DNA of 64,000 nucleotides from an uncultured Eubacteriales bacterium (GTDB lineage Bacteria; Bacillota; Clostridia; Oscillospirales; Oscillospiraceae). The position numbers and the translations under genes were made by a program. Under the pieces are notes generated by a model. It did no database searches. It was not told the origin of the DNA and worked only from the letters and a program-made list of their open reading frames with translations. Within the stretch, counting starts at the first letter, position 1. Every line of letters starts with the position of its first letter. Shown here piece by piece: positions 7,887 to 16,763 of the stretch. The stretch is taken from NCBI GenBank assembly GCA_902475855.1, contig CABSBF010000003.1, forward strand, positions 1-64,000. Reading direction: 5' to 3'.

Positions 7887-9911
7887 TCAGTTCGTCGGAT
7901 ACGGGTCAATCAGGCCCATATACCGCGCAATGAAGTCCACGGACTCCGCGCGCGTTGCGCCCTCGCGCGGGCGCAGGCTGCCGTCGTCATCCACACGCAG
8001 ATAGCCGTGCGACAGCGCCCACTGCATTGGTGCATTGGAGAACAGCGACATTTTCTGGTAGTCCGGATGCTGCGTCAGGTCGTAGCTTGCGGAAACATCC
8101 TCCCCCTTCATCTGTGCATAGCGATAGACGAAGGTGGCAAGCTGCTCGCGCGTCTGGAATTCATCCGGTCCGAAAGTCGTCCCGTCATTATTGCCCTTGG
8201 TCAGGCCGGACTGATAGGCCCACGCCACGGGCGCAGTATAGAAACGTCCCTGCCCCACATCAGAAAAATGCGACTGCGTGCTGACAGCAGGCTGATTTTC
8301 CATTCGATAGAGCACAGTGACCATCATGCTGCGGGCAAAACCATAGTTCGGCTCAAAGGTCGTCGCCGTGGTGCCGTTGGTCCAACCCTTTTCATAGACT
8401 GCCTTCACTGCCGGGTAGTACCATGCATCCTTCGGAACATCCGTAAAGGGAAGGTCATCCTCCCAGTGCGCATAGAGCGTCATGATGCCGTAAGCCGGCA
8501 CCGTACTGTCCGCAGTGAACTGCCGTCCTCCGCTCGCTCTTTCAAACCAGCCGATGAAGCGATAGCCGTCACGGCCTGCATTCGGCAGGGTGCCGAAGCT
8601 GCCGCCGGGCTTATAGTAGTTATAGTCATAAACCGGTTCTGTACCGACTGTAGCCGGGTCGCTGTTCAAGCGGAATTTGACATACAGATATGCCGTACTG
8701 CCGATGGAATACACCCCGTTCAGGTAGAGATTCACCTCGTCGATACGGCGGCGAGCCAAGCCATCAACGGACTTGCCGCCGGCATTGATCCAGCTTCCGA
8801 AGCAATTGACCAGCTCCATCTCGGAGTAGTCGCCGTTCATGATATAGCGGTAGATATTATAGCCGCCGTTCATCCATCTGGCGCCGAGGTTGTAGGTAAA
8901 GCTGATCAGCGCATCATACTCCTGCTGGCTGAACGCTTTGCCGCGCTTGGCCTCCAGCGCATCCAGCTTCGGCTCAAACTCCTCATGCAGCATCTTGCGC
9001 AGCAGATAATCCGCCTCTTCCCGCGTGATGCCGTCAGGATAGTCATCCTTGTTGCAGCGCGAGCCATAGCCGACGGAATACTGCTGGTAATCCCACACCG
9101 GTTTGGGGATAAAGCCCTCCTGGTTTTTGATGAACTGCACGCCAGCCTCGCTCGTGCGGAGCGTGGGCGGCACCAGCGGCGGCTTTTCCGGTTCTGTCGG
9201 CTCGGTTGGCTCGGTCGGTTCCGTAGGCTCGGTCGGTTCGGTCGGCTTGGTTTCCGACCAGCGGGCGTAGACCATATAGTTTTCCGCAACCACCGTGGTG
9301 CTATGTATCTGTGTTCCGTCCGAAATGGCGGTAAACCATCCGGCGAAGTACTTCCCGCTCAGGCTCGCCGTCGGCAAATCGCCGTAGACCTCCCCGAGCG
9401 GATAGGTCAGGACAGTATTGCTGTCCAGTTCGCCGCCGTTGCCCTTGAAAATCAGGTAGCGGAAGGACGGCTCGCTCTCTTTGCCGCTGTAATCGCCGTA
9501 GAGGAAAATCTGAAGCTCGCGGATGCGCCTTTGAAGCTGGGACTCGGAAAAGCTGCCGTTTATCTTGACCCAGGCGCACCATGCGTTGGCAAGCTCGGTA
9601 TCTGTGTAGCCGCCTTTGGCGACCGTCTGGCCGTAGCGATAAGAGAGCGTGTAGGAGCCAATATCATAAGTGATGCTTACCAAAGCGTCAAACTGCTGCT
9701 GCGACAGCGTGAGATTCTTTTCTTTTGCAAAAGAATTCACTGCGGTTTCCAGTGGTTTTACAGAGGCCGCCGTCGCTCCGCTTTCGAACTCCTGCAAAAA
9801 CGCCAGTCCCTCCGCGCTGAGCGTAAGCACCGCCGGCTCGGCAAGCGCAGGCAAAATCAGGCTTGCGATCAGACAGATCAGCAGCAGCGCGCTGACAAGA
9901 ATTCGTTTCAT
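7887..9911 (-). CDS. Secreted SLH-anchored protein with two lysozyme-like domains
   Basis: 674 residues. A signal peptide (MKRILVSALLLICLIASLIL) leads to four regions: a degenerate lysozyme-like region (about 25-155); an InlB/Flg_new type beta repeat with FAGWFT; a six-fold Thr-Glu-Pro linker (about 224-241); and a better conserved GH24/phage-lysozyme-like domain (about 255-400, with KNQEGFIPKPVW, SVGYGSR and ITREEADYLL). A second InlB-type repeat (FIGWFERASGG) and three SLH repeats complete the protein. It probably sits on the cell surface through SLH binding to wall polymer and cuts or binds peptidoglycan. The start at 9911 is preceded by a GGTGGTGA ribosome site. Confidence 0.85.
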   Translation of the reverse strand: MKRILVSALLLICLIASLILPALAEPAVLTLSAEGLAFLQEFESGATAASVKPLETAVNSFAKEKNLTLSQQQFDALVSITYDIGSYTLSYRYGQTVAKGGYTDTELANAWCAWVKINGSFSESQLQRRIRELQIFLYGDYSGKESEPSFRYLIFKGNGGELDSNTVLTYPLGEVYGDLPTASLSGKYFAGWFTAISDGTQIHSTTVVAENYMVYARWSETKPTEPTEPTEPTEPTEPTEPEKPPLVPPTLRTSEAGVQFIKNQEGFIPKPVWDYQQYSVGYGSRCNKDDYPDGITREEADYLLRKMLHEEFEPKLDALEAKRGKAFSQQEYDALISFTYNLGARWMNGGYNIYRYIMNGDYSEMELVNCFGSWINAGGKSVDGLARRRIDEVNLYLNGVYSIGSTAYLYVKFRLNSDPATVGTEPVYDYNYYKPGGSFGTLPNAGRDGYRFIGWFERASGGRQFTADSTVPAYGIMTLYAHWEDDLPFTDVPKDAWYYPAVKAVYEKGWTNGTTATTFEPNYGFARSMMVTVLYRMENQPAVSTQSHFSDVGQGRFYTAPVAWAYQSGLTKGNNDGTTFGPDEFQTREQLATFVYRYAQMKGEDVSASYDLTQHPDYQKMSLFSNAPMQWALSHGYLRVDDDGSLRPREGATRAESVDFIARYMGLIDPYPTN
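9189..9242 (-). repeat. Six Thr-Glu-Pro codon repeats (linker)
   Basis: A 54-base degenerate 9-base repeat encodes (TEP)6 between domains of the SLH lysozyme-like protein. Synonymous codons vary from unit to unit, so this is an old protein-level repeat rather than a recent microsatellite. Confidence 0.85.
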
Positions 9912-10032
9912 GCTTTCACCACCAGTCGGAATTATGTCAATCATATTGTAGCAGAGAAGTCCCCCGGCGTCAAGCATTCGTTGTCGCTTTATAGGATGTG
10001 AAGGAAAAAATTCTTACAATTTGTAACTATTT

Positions 10033-10935
10033 TCAGATCTTTTTTGCAAGGAATTTCCATACATCCGCATAGACCTCCTCACGATTCGGCTCGTTAAGGA
10101 TCTCGTGCCGTCCCGGATAGAGATGCAGATAGATCTCCTTCACGCCCGCCTCGCGGAAATGTCCGGCAGTCTTTTTTACGCCCTTTCCCATATTGCCGAC
10201 AGGATCGGACTGTCCAGCGATGAAGAAGACCGGCAGCTTCGCATTCATCTTTTCCAGATTGCCGCGCTTCTGAATATAGCCCAGTCCGCGAAGCAGTTCC
10301 CGTGCAAGGCCGACCGTTGCGTCACCGCCGCAGAGCGGGTCGGCCGTATAGCGGTCGACGACCTCCGGATCCGTGCAAATCCAGTCGTTCGGTGTGCGCA
10401 CCGGCTTGAACTTATTGTTGTAGGTACCAAACATCAGCGTGGTCAGGAGCTTGCTGTGTCCGGTGTCGCCAACGCGGAGTTTTTCCGCAGCGCAGAGCGT
10501 CCGGCCTGCGGCCAGCGCCGCCGCCGGCTGCCATCCGGTACCGCAGATGACCGCACCAGCCAGAGGCGCATCCGGATGACGGATGAGGATCGTGCGCGTC
10601 AGGAAGGAACCCATGCTGTGGCCGAACAGAAAATACGGCAGTTCAGGAAATTCCTCCCGCGTGCGCGTCAGGAGCGTATAGCAGTCCTCGGCCGCCGTCT
10701 CCCAGCCGCCGGAAAAATACAGGCGGGTACCCTCGGACTTGCCATGTCCCATGTGATCCTCCGCCACGACCAGCACACCATGGTCATTGAGAAAACGTGC
10801 AAATTCGTCGTAGCGGAGCATATGCTCTGCAATGCCGTGAATGATCTGTACGACTGCAATCGGTTCTCCCGCCGGTTCCCAGCGATAGCCATGCAGCGTT
10901 CCGCCGCTCAGAGAGGGAAACTCAAATTCTTTCAT
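10033..10935 (-). CDS. Alpha/beta hydrolase, monoacylglycerol lipase-like
   Basis: 300 residues, serine aminopeptidase S33/lysophospholipase family. The nucleophile elbow GHSMGS is at residues 105-110 (Ser107), the acid is probably in AGQSDPVG and the His in PGRHEIL near the C-terminus. QIIHGIAEHMLRYDEFA with its HG oxyanion motif supports the fold. No signal peptide, so it is cytoplasmic. The start at 10935 is preceded by GGAGG. It probably hydrolyses monoglycerides or lysophospholipids; the actual substrate is unknown. Confidence 0.85.
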   Translation of the reverse strand: MKEFEFPSLSGGTLHGYRWEPAGEPIAVVQIIHGIAEHMLRYDEFARFLNDHGVLVVAEDHMGHGKSEGTRLYFSGGWETAAEDCYTLLTRTREEFPELPYFLFGHSMGSFLTRTILIRHPDAPLAGAVICGTGWQPAAALAAGRTLCAAEKLRVGDTGHSKLLTTLMFGTYNNKFKPVRTPNDWICTDPEVVDRYTADPLCGGDATVGLARELLRGLGYIQKRGNLEKMNAKLPVFFIAGQSDPVGNMGKGVKKTAGHFREAGVKEIYLHLYPGRHEILNEPNREEVYADVWKFLAKKI

Positions 10936-11028
10936 TCCGATAACCTCCAAGTCCAGATTTTTGGACACCATCTTTGTTATACTGTTCCTGTCGGGTGGGA
11001 AACACCGGACAGAAAAGGAGTGCCTGCC

Positions 11029-11196
11029 ATGAAAAATGTCATTGACCTGTCGCCCTACCTCACCCCGGTATACATCCGTCCCGTGCGCAGGAAGAAGCGC
11101 TTCGGCAGCATTGCCGCCTTTGTGGAATCCGTCGTCACGCTCGCCATCGGCGCAATGAGCGTTCTTGTGCTGCTTGCACTGCTGCTGGCTGTTTAG
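11029..11196 (+). CDS. Small single-pass membrane protein (55 aa)
   Basis: An AAAAGGAG ribosome site precedes the ATG of a 55-residue frame. A basic middle (RPVRRKKRFG) leads to one hydrophobic helix (VVTLAIGAMSVLVLLALLLAV) that ends the protein. The stop overlaps the convergent coaX stop by four bases. Small, with no recognisable family. The clear ribosome site and membrane segment favour a real gene. Confidence 0.6.
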   Translation: MKNVIDLSPYLTPVYIRPVRRKKRFGSIAAFVESVVTLAIGAMSVLVLLALLLAV

Positions 11197-11960
11197 TGTG
11201 CGTTTCTGCGGTAGAGCAGGCCTAAGCCTTTGAGCATCAGACTGCGGTCATAAATCAGTTCGCGCTTGCAGAGTGGGATGACAAAGCGGGAAATACCGCC
11301 CGTCGCAACCACTTTGACCGGCGTCCCCAGCTCTGCCTCCATGCGGTCCAGCAGGCCGTCCAGCATAGCTGCCGCGCCGAACATGATTCCGCTGCGCATA
11401 CAATCCCGGGTATTCTTGCCAATGGCCTTCTGCGGCTCGTCCAGACTGATGCCCGGAAGCTGCGCCGTCCGGCCGGTCAGCGCCTCCATGGAGATCTTCA
11501 CGCCCGGACAGATGCACCCGCCGACAAAGGCGCCGGTTTCATCCACTGCCGTAATGGTCGTGGCAGTTCCCATATCCACCAGCAGAAGCGGTGCGCCGTA
11601 TTCCGCAATCGCTGCAACCGCCGCAACGATCAGGTCGCTTCCGACCTCCGTCGGATTTTCCATGCGGATGTTCAGTCCCGTGCGGATACCGGGGCCGACA
11701 ACAAGACACGCCTTCCCCGTCAGCTTGCGGATGGCCGTCTTGACAGAATTCAGCACCGGCGGCACAACCGAGGAAATGATGCTTCCGCTGACGGATTCGG
11801 GCGCGACTTCAAACAGCGCCAGCATATTTTTCAGCTCCGCGCAGTACTGATCCGAGGTTTTGATGAGATCGGTTGCCATCCGTGCCTCAAAGAGAATTTT
11901 CTCTCCCTCCAGCCCGCCGAGCACAATGTTGGTATTTCCGATGTCGATTGCCAATATCAT
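11193..11960 (-). CDS. coaX: Type III pantothenate kinase
   Basis: 255 residues, first step of coenzyme A synthesis. ASKHA-fold phosphate motifs are visible: DIGNTNIVLGG at the N-terminus and LLVDMGTATTITAVD in the middle. GPGIRTGLNIRMENPTEVGSDLI and GGCICPGVKISMEAL are typical CoaX blocks. The ATG overlaps the stop of the upstream phosphodiesterase gene (ATGA), so the two are probably co-translated. Confidence 0.95.
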   Translation of the reverse strand: MILAIDIGNTNIVLGGLEGEKILFEARMATDLIKTSDQYCAELKNMLALFEVAPESVSGSIISSVVPPVLNSVKTAIRKLTGKACLVVGPGIRTGLNIRMENPTEVGSDLIVAAVAAIAEYGAPLLLVDMGTATTITAVDETGAFVGGCICPGVKISMEALTGRTAQLPGISLDEPQKAIGKNTRDCMRSGIMFGAAAMLDGLLDRMEAELGTPVKVVATGGISRFVIPLCKRELIYDRSLMLKGLGLLYRRNAH

Positions 11961-12451
11961 AGGACTCCCGCCTTTACTTTCGCCGCGTACATATCCGTTA
12001 CGCGGCAGTTTATTTTGCCGTTTTCAATCTGCACCACGCCGTAGCTCGGTGCGCGGCCGCTGCATGCGCCGGGATTGAGCATCCACAGGCCGTTATAGCA
12101 TTCACAGTAGGGGCAATGTGTATGCCCAAACAGCAGCACGTCCGCTTCGCGCTGACGCGCTGCCAGCTCTGCATGCAAAAGTGTTTGCTTGACGTGGTAG
12201 CGATGTCCGTGAACGCCGAAGATCTTCACGCCCTCAAAGGTGCGCAGCAGCTCCTCTGCACGTGCCGGCTGGGAAAAATCACAGTTTCCGCGCACACTCA
12301 GCACGGGCAGGCCTAGAAATTCCTCCGCCAGCCGGTCCGCATCCGGCACCAGGTCGCCCAGATGGATGACCGCGTCCGGCCGTTCGCGCCGAACGGCGTC
12401 GCGCATGTATTCCAACTCCCGGTGCGAATCCGAGAGAATCAGCAGCTTCAT
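11957..12451 (-). CDS. YfcE/MJ0936-family metallophosphodiesterase
   Basis: 164 residues. The metal-ligand pattern of the calcineurin-like small phosphodiesterases is complete: SDSHRE, HLGD, RGNCD, VHGH and FGHTH. These enzymes hydrolyse phosphodiesters; the physiological substrate is rarely known. Upstream of coaX with an ATGA overlap and downstream of a clear minus-strand promoter. Confidence 0.9.
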   Translation of the reverse strand: MKLLILSDSHRELEYMRDAVRRERPDAVIHLGDLVPDADRLAEEFLGLPVLSVRGNCDFSQPARAEELLRTFEGVKIFGVHGHRYHVKQTLLHAELAARQREADVLLFGHTHCPYCECYNGLWMLNPGACSGRAPSYGVVQIENGKINCRVTDMYAAKVKAGVL

Positions 12452-12481
12452 TGCGTCACCTTCCCAAACTGTCGTGCATAT

Positions 12482-12510
12482 ATTATAGCAGACCAGTCAA
12501 GCGGCTGCAA
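12482..12510 (-). promoter_or_regulatory. Sigma-A promoter for the yfcE-like/coaX operon
   Basis: On the minus strand TTGCAG (12505-12510), a 17-base spacer and TATAAT (12482-12487) lie 31 bases upstream of the ATG at 12451. Confidence 0.75.
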
Positions 12511-12536
12511 GCGTCAGGCAAAGGAGGCAGACAGGT

Positions 12537-12761
12537 ATGAAAACGGAAGGAATCCCCACCCCTGCACAGGCGCAGCAGTTCTTCGCCTCCGAAGAAGGCA
12601 GACGGTTGATGGAACTTCTGTCGCAGGACGGTGGGAAAGGGCTGCGCAGAGCCGCAGAGGAATTCCGGAAGGGCAATGTTTCAGGCGCACAGGAGGCGCT
12701 TCGTCCCGCGCTTTCTACGCCGGAGGCCGCAGAGCTTCTGAAAAAAATCAATCGAAAGTAG
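12537..12761 (+). CDS. Small hypothetical protein (first of three)
   Basis: 74 residues, predicted all-helical and soluble (PTPAQAQQFFASEEGRRLME, then EEFRKGNVSGAQEAL). AAAGGAGG lies ahead of the ATG. The stop TAG abuts the GTG start of the next gene. Function unknown. The tight three-gene arrangement suggests one complex or process. Confidence 0.7.
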   Translation: MKTEGIPTPAQAQQFFASEEGRRLMELLSQDGGKGLRRAAEEFRKGNVSGAQEALRPALSTPEAAELLKKINRK

Positions 12762-13130
12762 GTGGACGGCACGGAGGGCTTCGAGGATAAACTGAACCAG
12801 ATCCTGAGTGACCCGGACAGCATGGCAAAGATCATGAATCTCGCTCAATCGCTCGGCGGCAGTTCCGCGCCGCCCCATGCGCCTCCGGAACCGCCGCCTG
12901 CACCGCCGCCGGACGATGCGTTTGTCAAGGGCATCCTGCGGCTGATGCAGCAGGCGCAGCACACGGACAAACGGCAGGAAGCGCTTTTATGCGCGCTGAA
13001 GCCCTATCTTGCGCCGGAACGTCAGGCAAAAATTGATGAGGCACTGCGCATCGCGAAGCTGTCACAGCTTGCCGGCTTTGCTCTGAAAAGCTACGGCGGT
13101 TTCCCGGGAAAGGGGGACAAAAATGTATAA
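12762..13130 (+). CDS. Small hypothetical protein, Pro-rich middle (second of three)
   Basis: 122 residues from a GTG directly following the preceding stop. The N-terminal helix KLNQILSDPDSMAKIMNLAQ is followed by a proline-rich hinge (PPEPPPAPPPDD) and a helical C-terminal half (LLCALKPYLAPERQAKIDEA). Its last 8 bases overlap the next start. No family can be named with confidence. Confidence 0.7.
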   Translation: MDGTEGFEDKLNQILSDPDSMAKIMNLAQSLGGSSAPPHAPPEPPPAPPPDDAFVKGILRLMQQAQHTDKRQEALLCALKPYLAPERQAKIDEALRIAKLSQLAGFALKSYGGFPGKGDKNV

Positions 13131-13434
13131 TCGTTATTCCCCCGGTCCCGGCGGGCAATACCAGCGCAGGCAGATCCCGCAGCCGGAGCGCCGTCCGCAG
13201 GAGACTCCGCCGCAGTCCTCCGCTTCTCCGCAGCCTGAACCGCCGTCCTGCCCGCCGCAGACCGCACCTCTGGCGGAAGCCTGCCTGCGGCTTCCGTTTC
13301 TTGACAAGCTGCTGCCGGGGGCGGACCGGGGCGATCTTCTGCTGCTTTTGATCCTGCTTCTGCTGCTCTCAGACGGAAACGAAGATTCGCAGTCGGTCGC
13401 GCTCACGCTGGCAATTTTTCTTTTCTTGCAATAA
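13123..13434 (+). CDS. Small Pro-rich membrane-tail protein (third of three)
   Basis: 103 residues. A disordered, Pro/Gln-rich N-terminus (residues 1-50) precedes two very Leu-rich hydrophobic stretches (GDLLLLLILLLLLSDG, then VALTLAIFLFLQ) that could be membrane hairpins. Overlaps the preceding gene by 8 bases. It could tether the two soluble partners to the membrane (inference). Function unknown. Confidence 0.7.
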   Translation: MYNRYSPGPGGQYQRRQIPQPERRPQETPPQSSASPQPEPPSCPPQTAPLAEACLRLPFLDKLLPGADRGDLLLLLILLLLLSDGNEDSQSVALTLAIFLFLQ

Positions 13435-13438
13435 AAGC

Positions 13439-13470
13439 GGTCCGCCCGGCGCAAAAGCGCCGGGCGGACC
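13439..13470. terminator. Bidirectional hairpin terminator
   Basis: Arms 13439-13452 and 13457-13470 (GGTCCGCCCGGCGC and its complement, AAAA loop) lie between the convergent small-protein operon and wecB. Confidence 0.8.
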
Positions 13471-13485
13471 TTCTCTTCCTCCAAC

Positions 13486-14637
13486 TTAGTTCGCAGAAAA
13501 ATCCGCAGGCTTTTCCGCTCGCAGGCCGAAGTGCCATTCAATCGCGTCGGCGATACGCTCGCAGGCATTGCCGTCGCCGTAAGGGTTGACCGCATGAGCC
13601 ATAGCCGTGTAGCTCTCCGGGTTTTCCAGCAGCTCGCAGGCCATTTCCACAATTTTATCATGCTCTACACCGGCCAGCTTGACCGTCCCTGCGGTCACAG
13701 CCTCCGGACGCTCCGTTTCACGACGCAGGACAAGCACCGGCTTACCCAGAGCAGGCGCCTCTTCCTGTAGGCCGCCGGAATCCGTCATAACAAAATAGCA
13801 GCGTGCCATGAGGTTGTGCATCTCTTCAACATCCACGGGGTCGATCAAATGAACACGCTCGACACCGCCCAGCTCCTCCTGCGCGCACTGGCGCACCGCA
13901 GGGCTCAGATGCACGGGATAAACGACCTCAACATCTTCATGCCGCAGGACGACCTCACGCACAGCGCTGAGAATATCATGCATGGGCTGGCCGTAGTTCT
14001 CGCGGCGGTGGCAGGTCAGAACGATCACGCGCCGGTTTGCAAAATCCAGATCGTTCAGTTCCTGCGTGGAGAAGCGGTAATCGTCGCGGACGGTCGTCTT
14101 CATCGCGTCGATGACTGTGTTGCCGGTGATAAAAATCTCGCCCTGCACCGCTTCGCGGCGCAGATTTGCGGCATTGGCGGCCGTCGGAGAAAAATGCAGC
14201 GTAGCAAGATCGCCCACAAGCGTGCGGTTCATCTCCTCCGGGAAGGGGGAATACTTGTCATAAGTGCGCAGCCCGGCCTCCACGTGTCCCACCGGTACCT
14301 TGTGGTAAAACGCCGACAGTGCGCCGGCGAAAGTCGTAGAGGTATCACCATGTACCAGGACGAGATCCGGCTGCGCCTCATCCAGAACGCCGTCCATGCC
14401 GAGGATGGTGCGCGTGGTGATGGAAGAAAGTGTCTGCTGTTTCTGCATGATATTGAGGTCGTAGTCGCCCTTCAGCCGGAAAATACTCATCACGGAGTCC
14501 AGCATTTCCCGATGCTGTCCCGTCAGACAGCAGATGCTTTCGATGTTCTCTCTTTCCGCCAGCATCTTGACCAGGGGTGCCATCTTAATGGCCTCCGGGC
14601 GTGTGCCGAATACAGACATGACTTTAATCTTTTTCAT
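13486..14637 (-). CDS. wecB: UDP-N-acetylglucosamine 2-epimerase
   Basis: 383 residues. Interconverts UDP-GlcNAc and UDP-ManNAc for wall-polymer synthesis. Begins KVMSVFGTRPEAIKMAPLV. GQHREMLD, VHGDTSTTFAG, HVEAGLRT, TCHRREN and TDSGGLQEEAPALG are all family signatures. The start at 14637 has a GGAGG ribosome site and lies 14 bases inside the end of the tagO-like gene, so the two are coupled: TagO makes the lipid-linked GlcNAc and WecB supplies ManNAc. Confidence 0.96.
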   Translation of the reverse strand: MKKIKVMSVFGTRPEAIKMAPLVKMLAERENIESICCLTGQHREMLDSVMSIFRLKGDYDLNIMQKQQTLSSITTRTILGMDGVLDEAQPDLVLVHGDTSTTFAGALSAFYHKVPVGHVEAGLRTYDKYSPFPEEMNRTLVGDLATLHFSPTAANAANLRREAVQGEIFITGNTVIDAMKTTVRDDYRFSTQELNDLDFANRRVIVLTCHRRENYGQPMHDILSAVREVVLRHEDVEVVYPVHLSPAVRQCAQEELGGVERVHLIDPVDVEEMHNLMARCYFVMTDSGGLQEEAPALGKPVLVLRRETERPEAVTAGTVKLAGVEHDKIVEMACELLENPESYTAMAHAVNPYGDGNACERIADAIEWHFGLRAEKPADFSAN

Positions 14638-15724
14638 CTGTTTCCTCCGTTTGTTCTTCTTTCTGCGGTACGGAAACCGCGTTGTCTTTCTTTTCTTCCT
14701 TATGCCTGTGGCCAAAGATGACCCAGAAGCCGATTGCTCCCACGACGACTACCGCCGCAAGGAAAATCAGCACCTGCGTTTCGCCGTCGTTGGCCAGTAC
14801 GACTGCTGCCATGCCCAGAATTGCCGAAAGCATATAGGAGATCGCAACCGCCTGCTTCTGGCTGAAGCCCATGTCGATCAGGCGGTGATGCACATGTCCC
14901 CGGTCGGCATGCATGGGGCTCTGTCCATGGGAAACTCTGCGCACGACCGCAAAACAGATGTCAAAAATCGGCAGCCCCAGCACCAGGAACGGCACGGCAA
15001 AGGAGATAATCGCATACATCTTAAACAGGCCGTAGATGGAGATCGTCGAGAGCATGAATCCCAAAAAAGTCGAGCCGGTATCCCCCATAAAGATCTTTGC
15101 CGGGTTGAAGTTGTAGGGGATAAAACCCACACAGGCGCCGACGATGGCAGCCAGCATCACGGCCGACATAAAATCCCCGACCAGCAGCGCCACAACGAGC
15201 ATCGCACCCGCAGAGATTGCGGAAACGCCCGCAGCCAGCCCGTCCAGCCCGTCGATAAAGTTCACGGCGTTTGTGATTGCGACAATCCAGATGACACTTA
15301 CGGGATAGGACAGCCAACCGGCAAAGCGCAGTCCCATGAAATGCTCAATGCGGCACCCATGCAGCACCACGAGCACCGCAGCCATGATCTGCACAACGAA
15401 TTTCAGGCCGGCGTGCAGGGTGATAATATCATCCAGAACGCCCAGAATCACAATGATGACCGCACCCAGAAGAATGCCGCGAACCTCACGATTGATCTCC
15501 GGGAAAGCAAAAATCAGCACACTGATCAGAAATGCGATAAAAATTGCGAGGCCGCCCATGCGCGGGATGGGGTGGTGATGCATCCTGCGGCCGTCGGTGG
15601 GGACGTCCATCGCGCCCACCTTCTGTGCAAGCAGCTTCACCAGCGGCGTCACCGCAAAGGAGAGCACCGCTGCGCTCAGAAGCGCAAGACCGACCCGCAG
15701 AATAAAACTCGGCTCCAAAATCAT
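14624..15724 (-). CDS. tagO: Undecaprenyl-phosphate GlcNAc-1-phosphate transferase
   Basis: 366 residues, about 11 membrane segments, WecA/TagO branch of the MraY-like transferases. Catalytic motifs: LGVLDDIITL, NAVNFIDGLDGLAAG and KIFMGDTGSTFLG, then the HxH loop GHVHHRLIDMG near the end. It transfers GlcNAc-1-P to undecaprenyl phosphate to start teichoic-acid-like or other wall polymers. The acidic tail (EEQTEETDEKD) is unusual but harmless. Overlaps wecB. Confidence 0.94.
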   Translation of the reverse strand: MILEPSFILRVGLALLSAAVLSFAVTPLVKLLAQKVGAMDVPTDGRRMHHHPIPRMGGLAIFIAFLISVLIFAFPEINREVRGILLGAVIIVILGVLDDIITLHAGLKFVVQIMAAVLVVLHGCRIEHFMGLRFAGWLSYPVSVIWIVAITNAVNFIDGLDGLAAGVSAISAGAMLVVALLVGDFMSAVMLAAIVGACVGFIPYNFNPAKIFMGDTGSTFLGFMLSTISIYGLFKMYAIISFAVPFLVLGLPIFDICFAVVRRVSHGQSPMHADRGHVHHRLIDMGFSQKQAVAISYMLSAILGMAAVVLANDGETQVLIFLAAVVVVGAIGFWVIFGHRHKEEKKDNAVSVPQKEEQTEETDEKD

Positions 15725-15746
15725 TCCGTAATTCCTCTTTGCTCTG

Positions 15747-16763
15747 TCAGCGGGCGACGAAGCCTACCTTTTTATACACCTTACGGAGTGTCTTTTCCGC
15801 AATGAACGATGCCTTCTGTGCACCGGCCTCATAGATGGACTGCAAGTAGGCTTTATCCGCCAGCAGGCGTGCAGCCTCCTCGCGGATAGGACGCAGCAGC
15901 TCTACAACGGCTTCTCCGACAGCTTTCTTGAAGTCGCCGTAGCCGCGGCCCGCAAACTCCGCTTCGATCTCGGCAAAGCTCCTGCCCGTGGCGGCGGAGT
16001 AGATCGTCATCAGATTGGAGATGCCCTTTTTGTTCTCCGGGTCGTAGCGCACGCAGGCATCGCAGTCGGTGATAGCGCGCTTGAACAGGCGCATGATGTC
16101 CTCCGGCTTGTCCATCAGGCAGACGCGGCCGGGATCCTCGTTTTCGGACTTGGACATCTTCGCCTCGGGATTGGCAAGGCTCATGATGCGCGCGCCGACC
16201 TTGGGGATATACGGCTCCGGCAGCTTAAAGACGTCGCCATAGACACCGTTGAAGCGCTTGGCAATATTGCGCGTCAGCTCGACGTGCTGCTTCTGATCCT
16301 CACCCACAGGCACCAGATCCGCCTGATACAGCAGAATGTCCGCCGCCATCAGGGACGGATAGGTAAACAGGCCGCCGTTGATATTGTCGGCATTTTTCGC
16401 GCTTTTATCCTTAAACTGTGTCATACGGCTCAGCTCGCCAAACATGGCATAGCAGTTGAGCACCCAGCCCAGCTCCGCATGCTGGTGCACATGGCTCTGG
16501 AAAAACAGCACGTTTTTCTCCGGGTCAAGGCCGCAGGCAATGTACTGCGCAAGCTGCTCAAGAGAGCGGCGGCGCAGGTCGGCAGGGTTCTGCCGCACGG
16601 TAATGGCGTGCAGGTCGGCCATGAAATAGTAGCAGTCAAACTCGTCGGCGCGATCCTTCCAGTTGCGAATTGCGCCCAGGTAGGAACCGAGCGTCAGGTC
16701 GCCGGAGGGCTTAATGCCGGACAGCATTCTCTTTTTTGCTTGCGGAGCAGCTTCATTCATCAT
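15747..16763 (-). CDS. trpS: Tryptophanyl-tRNA synthetase
   Basis: 338 residues, class I synthetase. The HIGH-equivalent is in GIKPSGDLTLGSYLGAIRNW and the KMSKS loop is AKMSKSENED. YPSLMAADILLYQADLVPVG is the usual TrpS block. Normal family length. Two adjacent Met codons begin the gene, and either may be used. An AGAGGCG ribosome site lies upstream. Confidence 0.96.
   Translation of the reverse strand: MMNEAAPQAKKRMLSGIKPSGDLTLGSYLGAIRNWKDRADEFDCYYFMADLHAITVRQNPADLRRRSLEQLAQYIACGLDPEKNVLFFQSHVHQHAELGWVLNCYAMFGELSRMTQFKDKSAKNADNINGGLFTYPSLMAADILLYQADLVPVGEDQKQHVELTRNIAKRFNGVYGDVFKLPEPYIPKVGARIMSLANPEAKMSKSENEDPGRVCLMDKPEDIMRLFKRAITDCDACVRYDPENKKGISNLMTIYSAATGRSFAEIEAEFAGRGYGDFKKAVGEAVVELLRPIREEAARLLADKAYLQSIYEAGAQKASFIAEKTLRKVYKKVGFVAR

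Noticed and set aside
9189..9242. Short regular repeats resembling a CRISPR fragment
   Set aside because: The units are 9-base codon triplets encoding Thr-Glu-Pro in frame, with no spacers and no cas genes in the window.
8906..9289. Prophage lysozyme
   Set aside because: The GH24-like domain is fused to a signal peptide, InlB-type repeats and SLH domains, and no phage genes are nearby.
7329..10001. An 890-codon plus-strand frame over truA and the SLH lysozyme-like gene
   Set aside because: It crosses two well-supported minus-strand genes and an intergenic region, with no start signals or domains.
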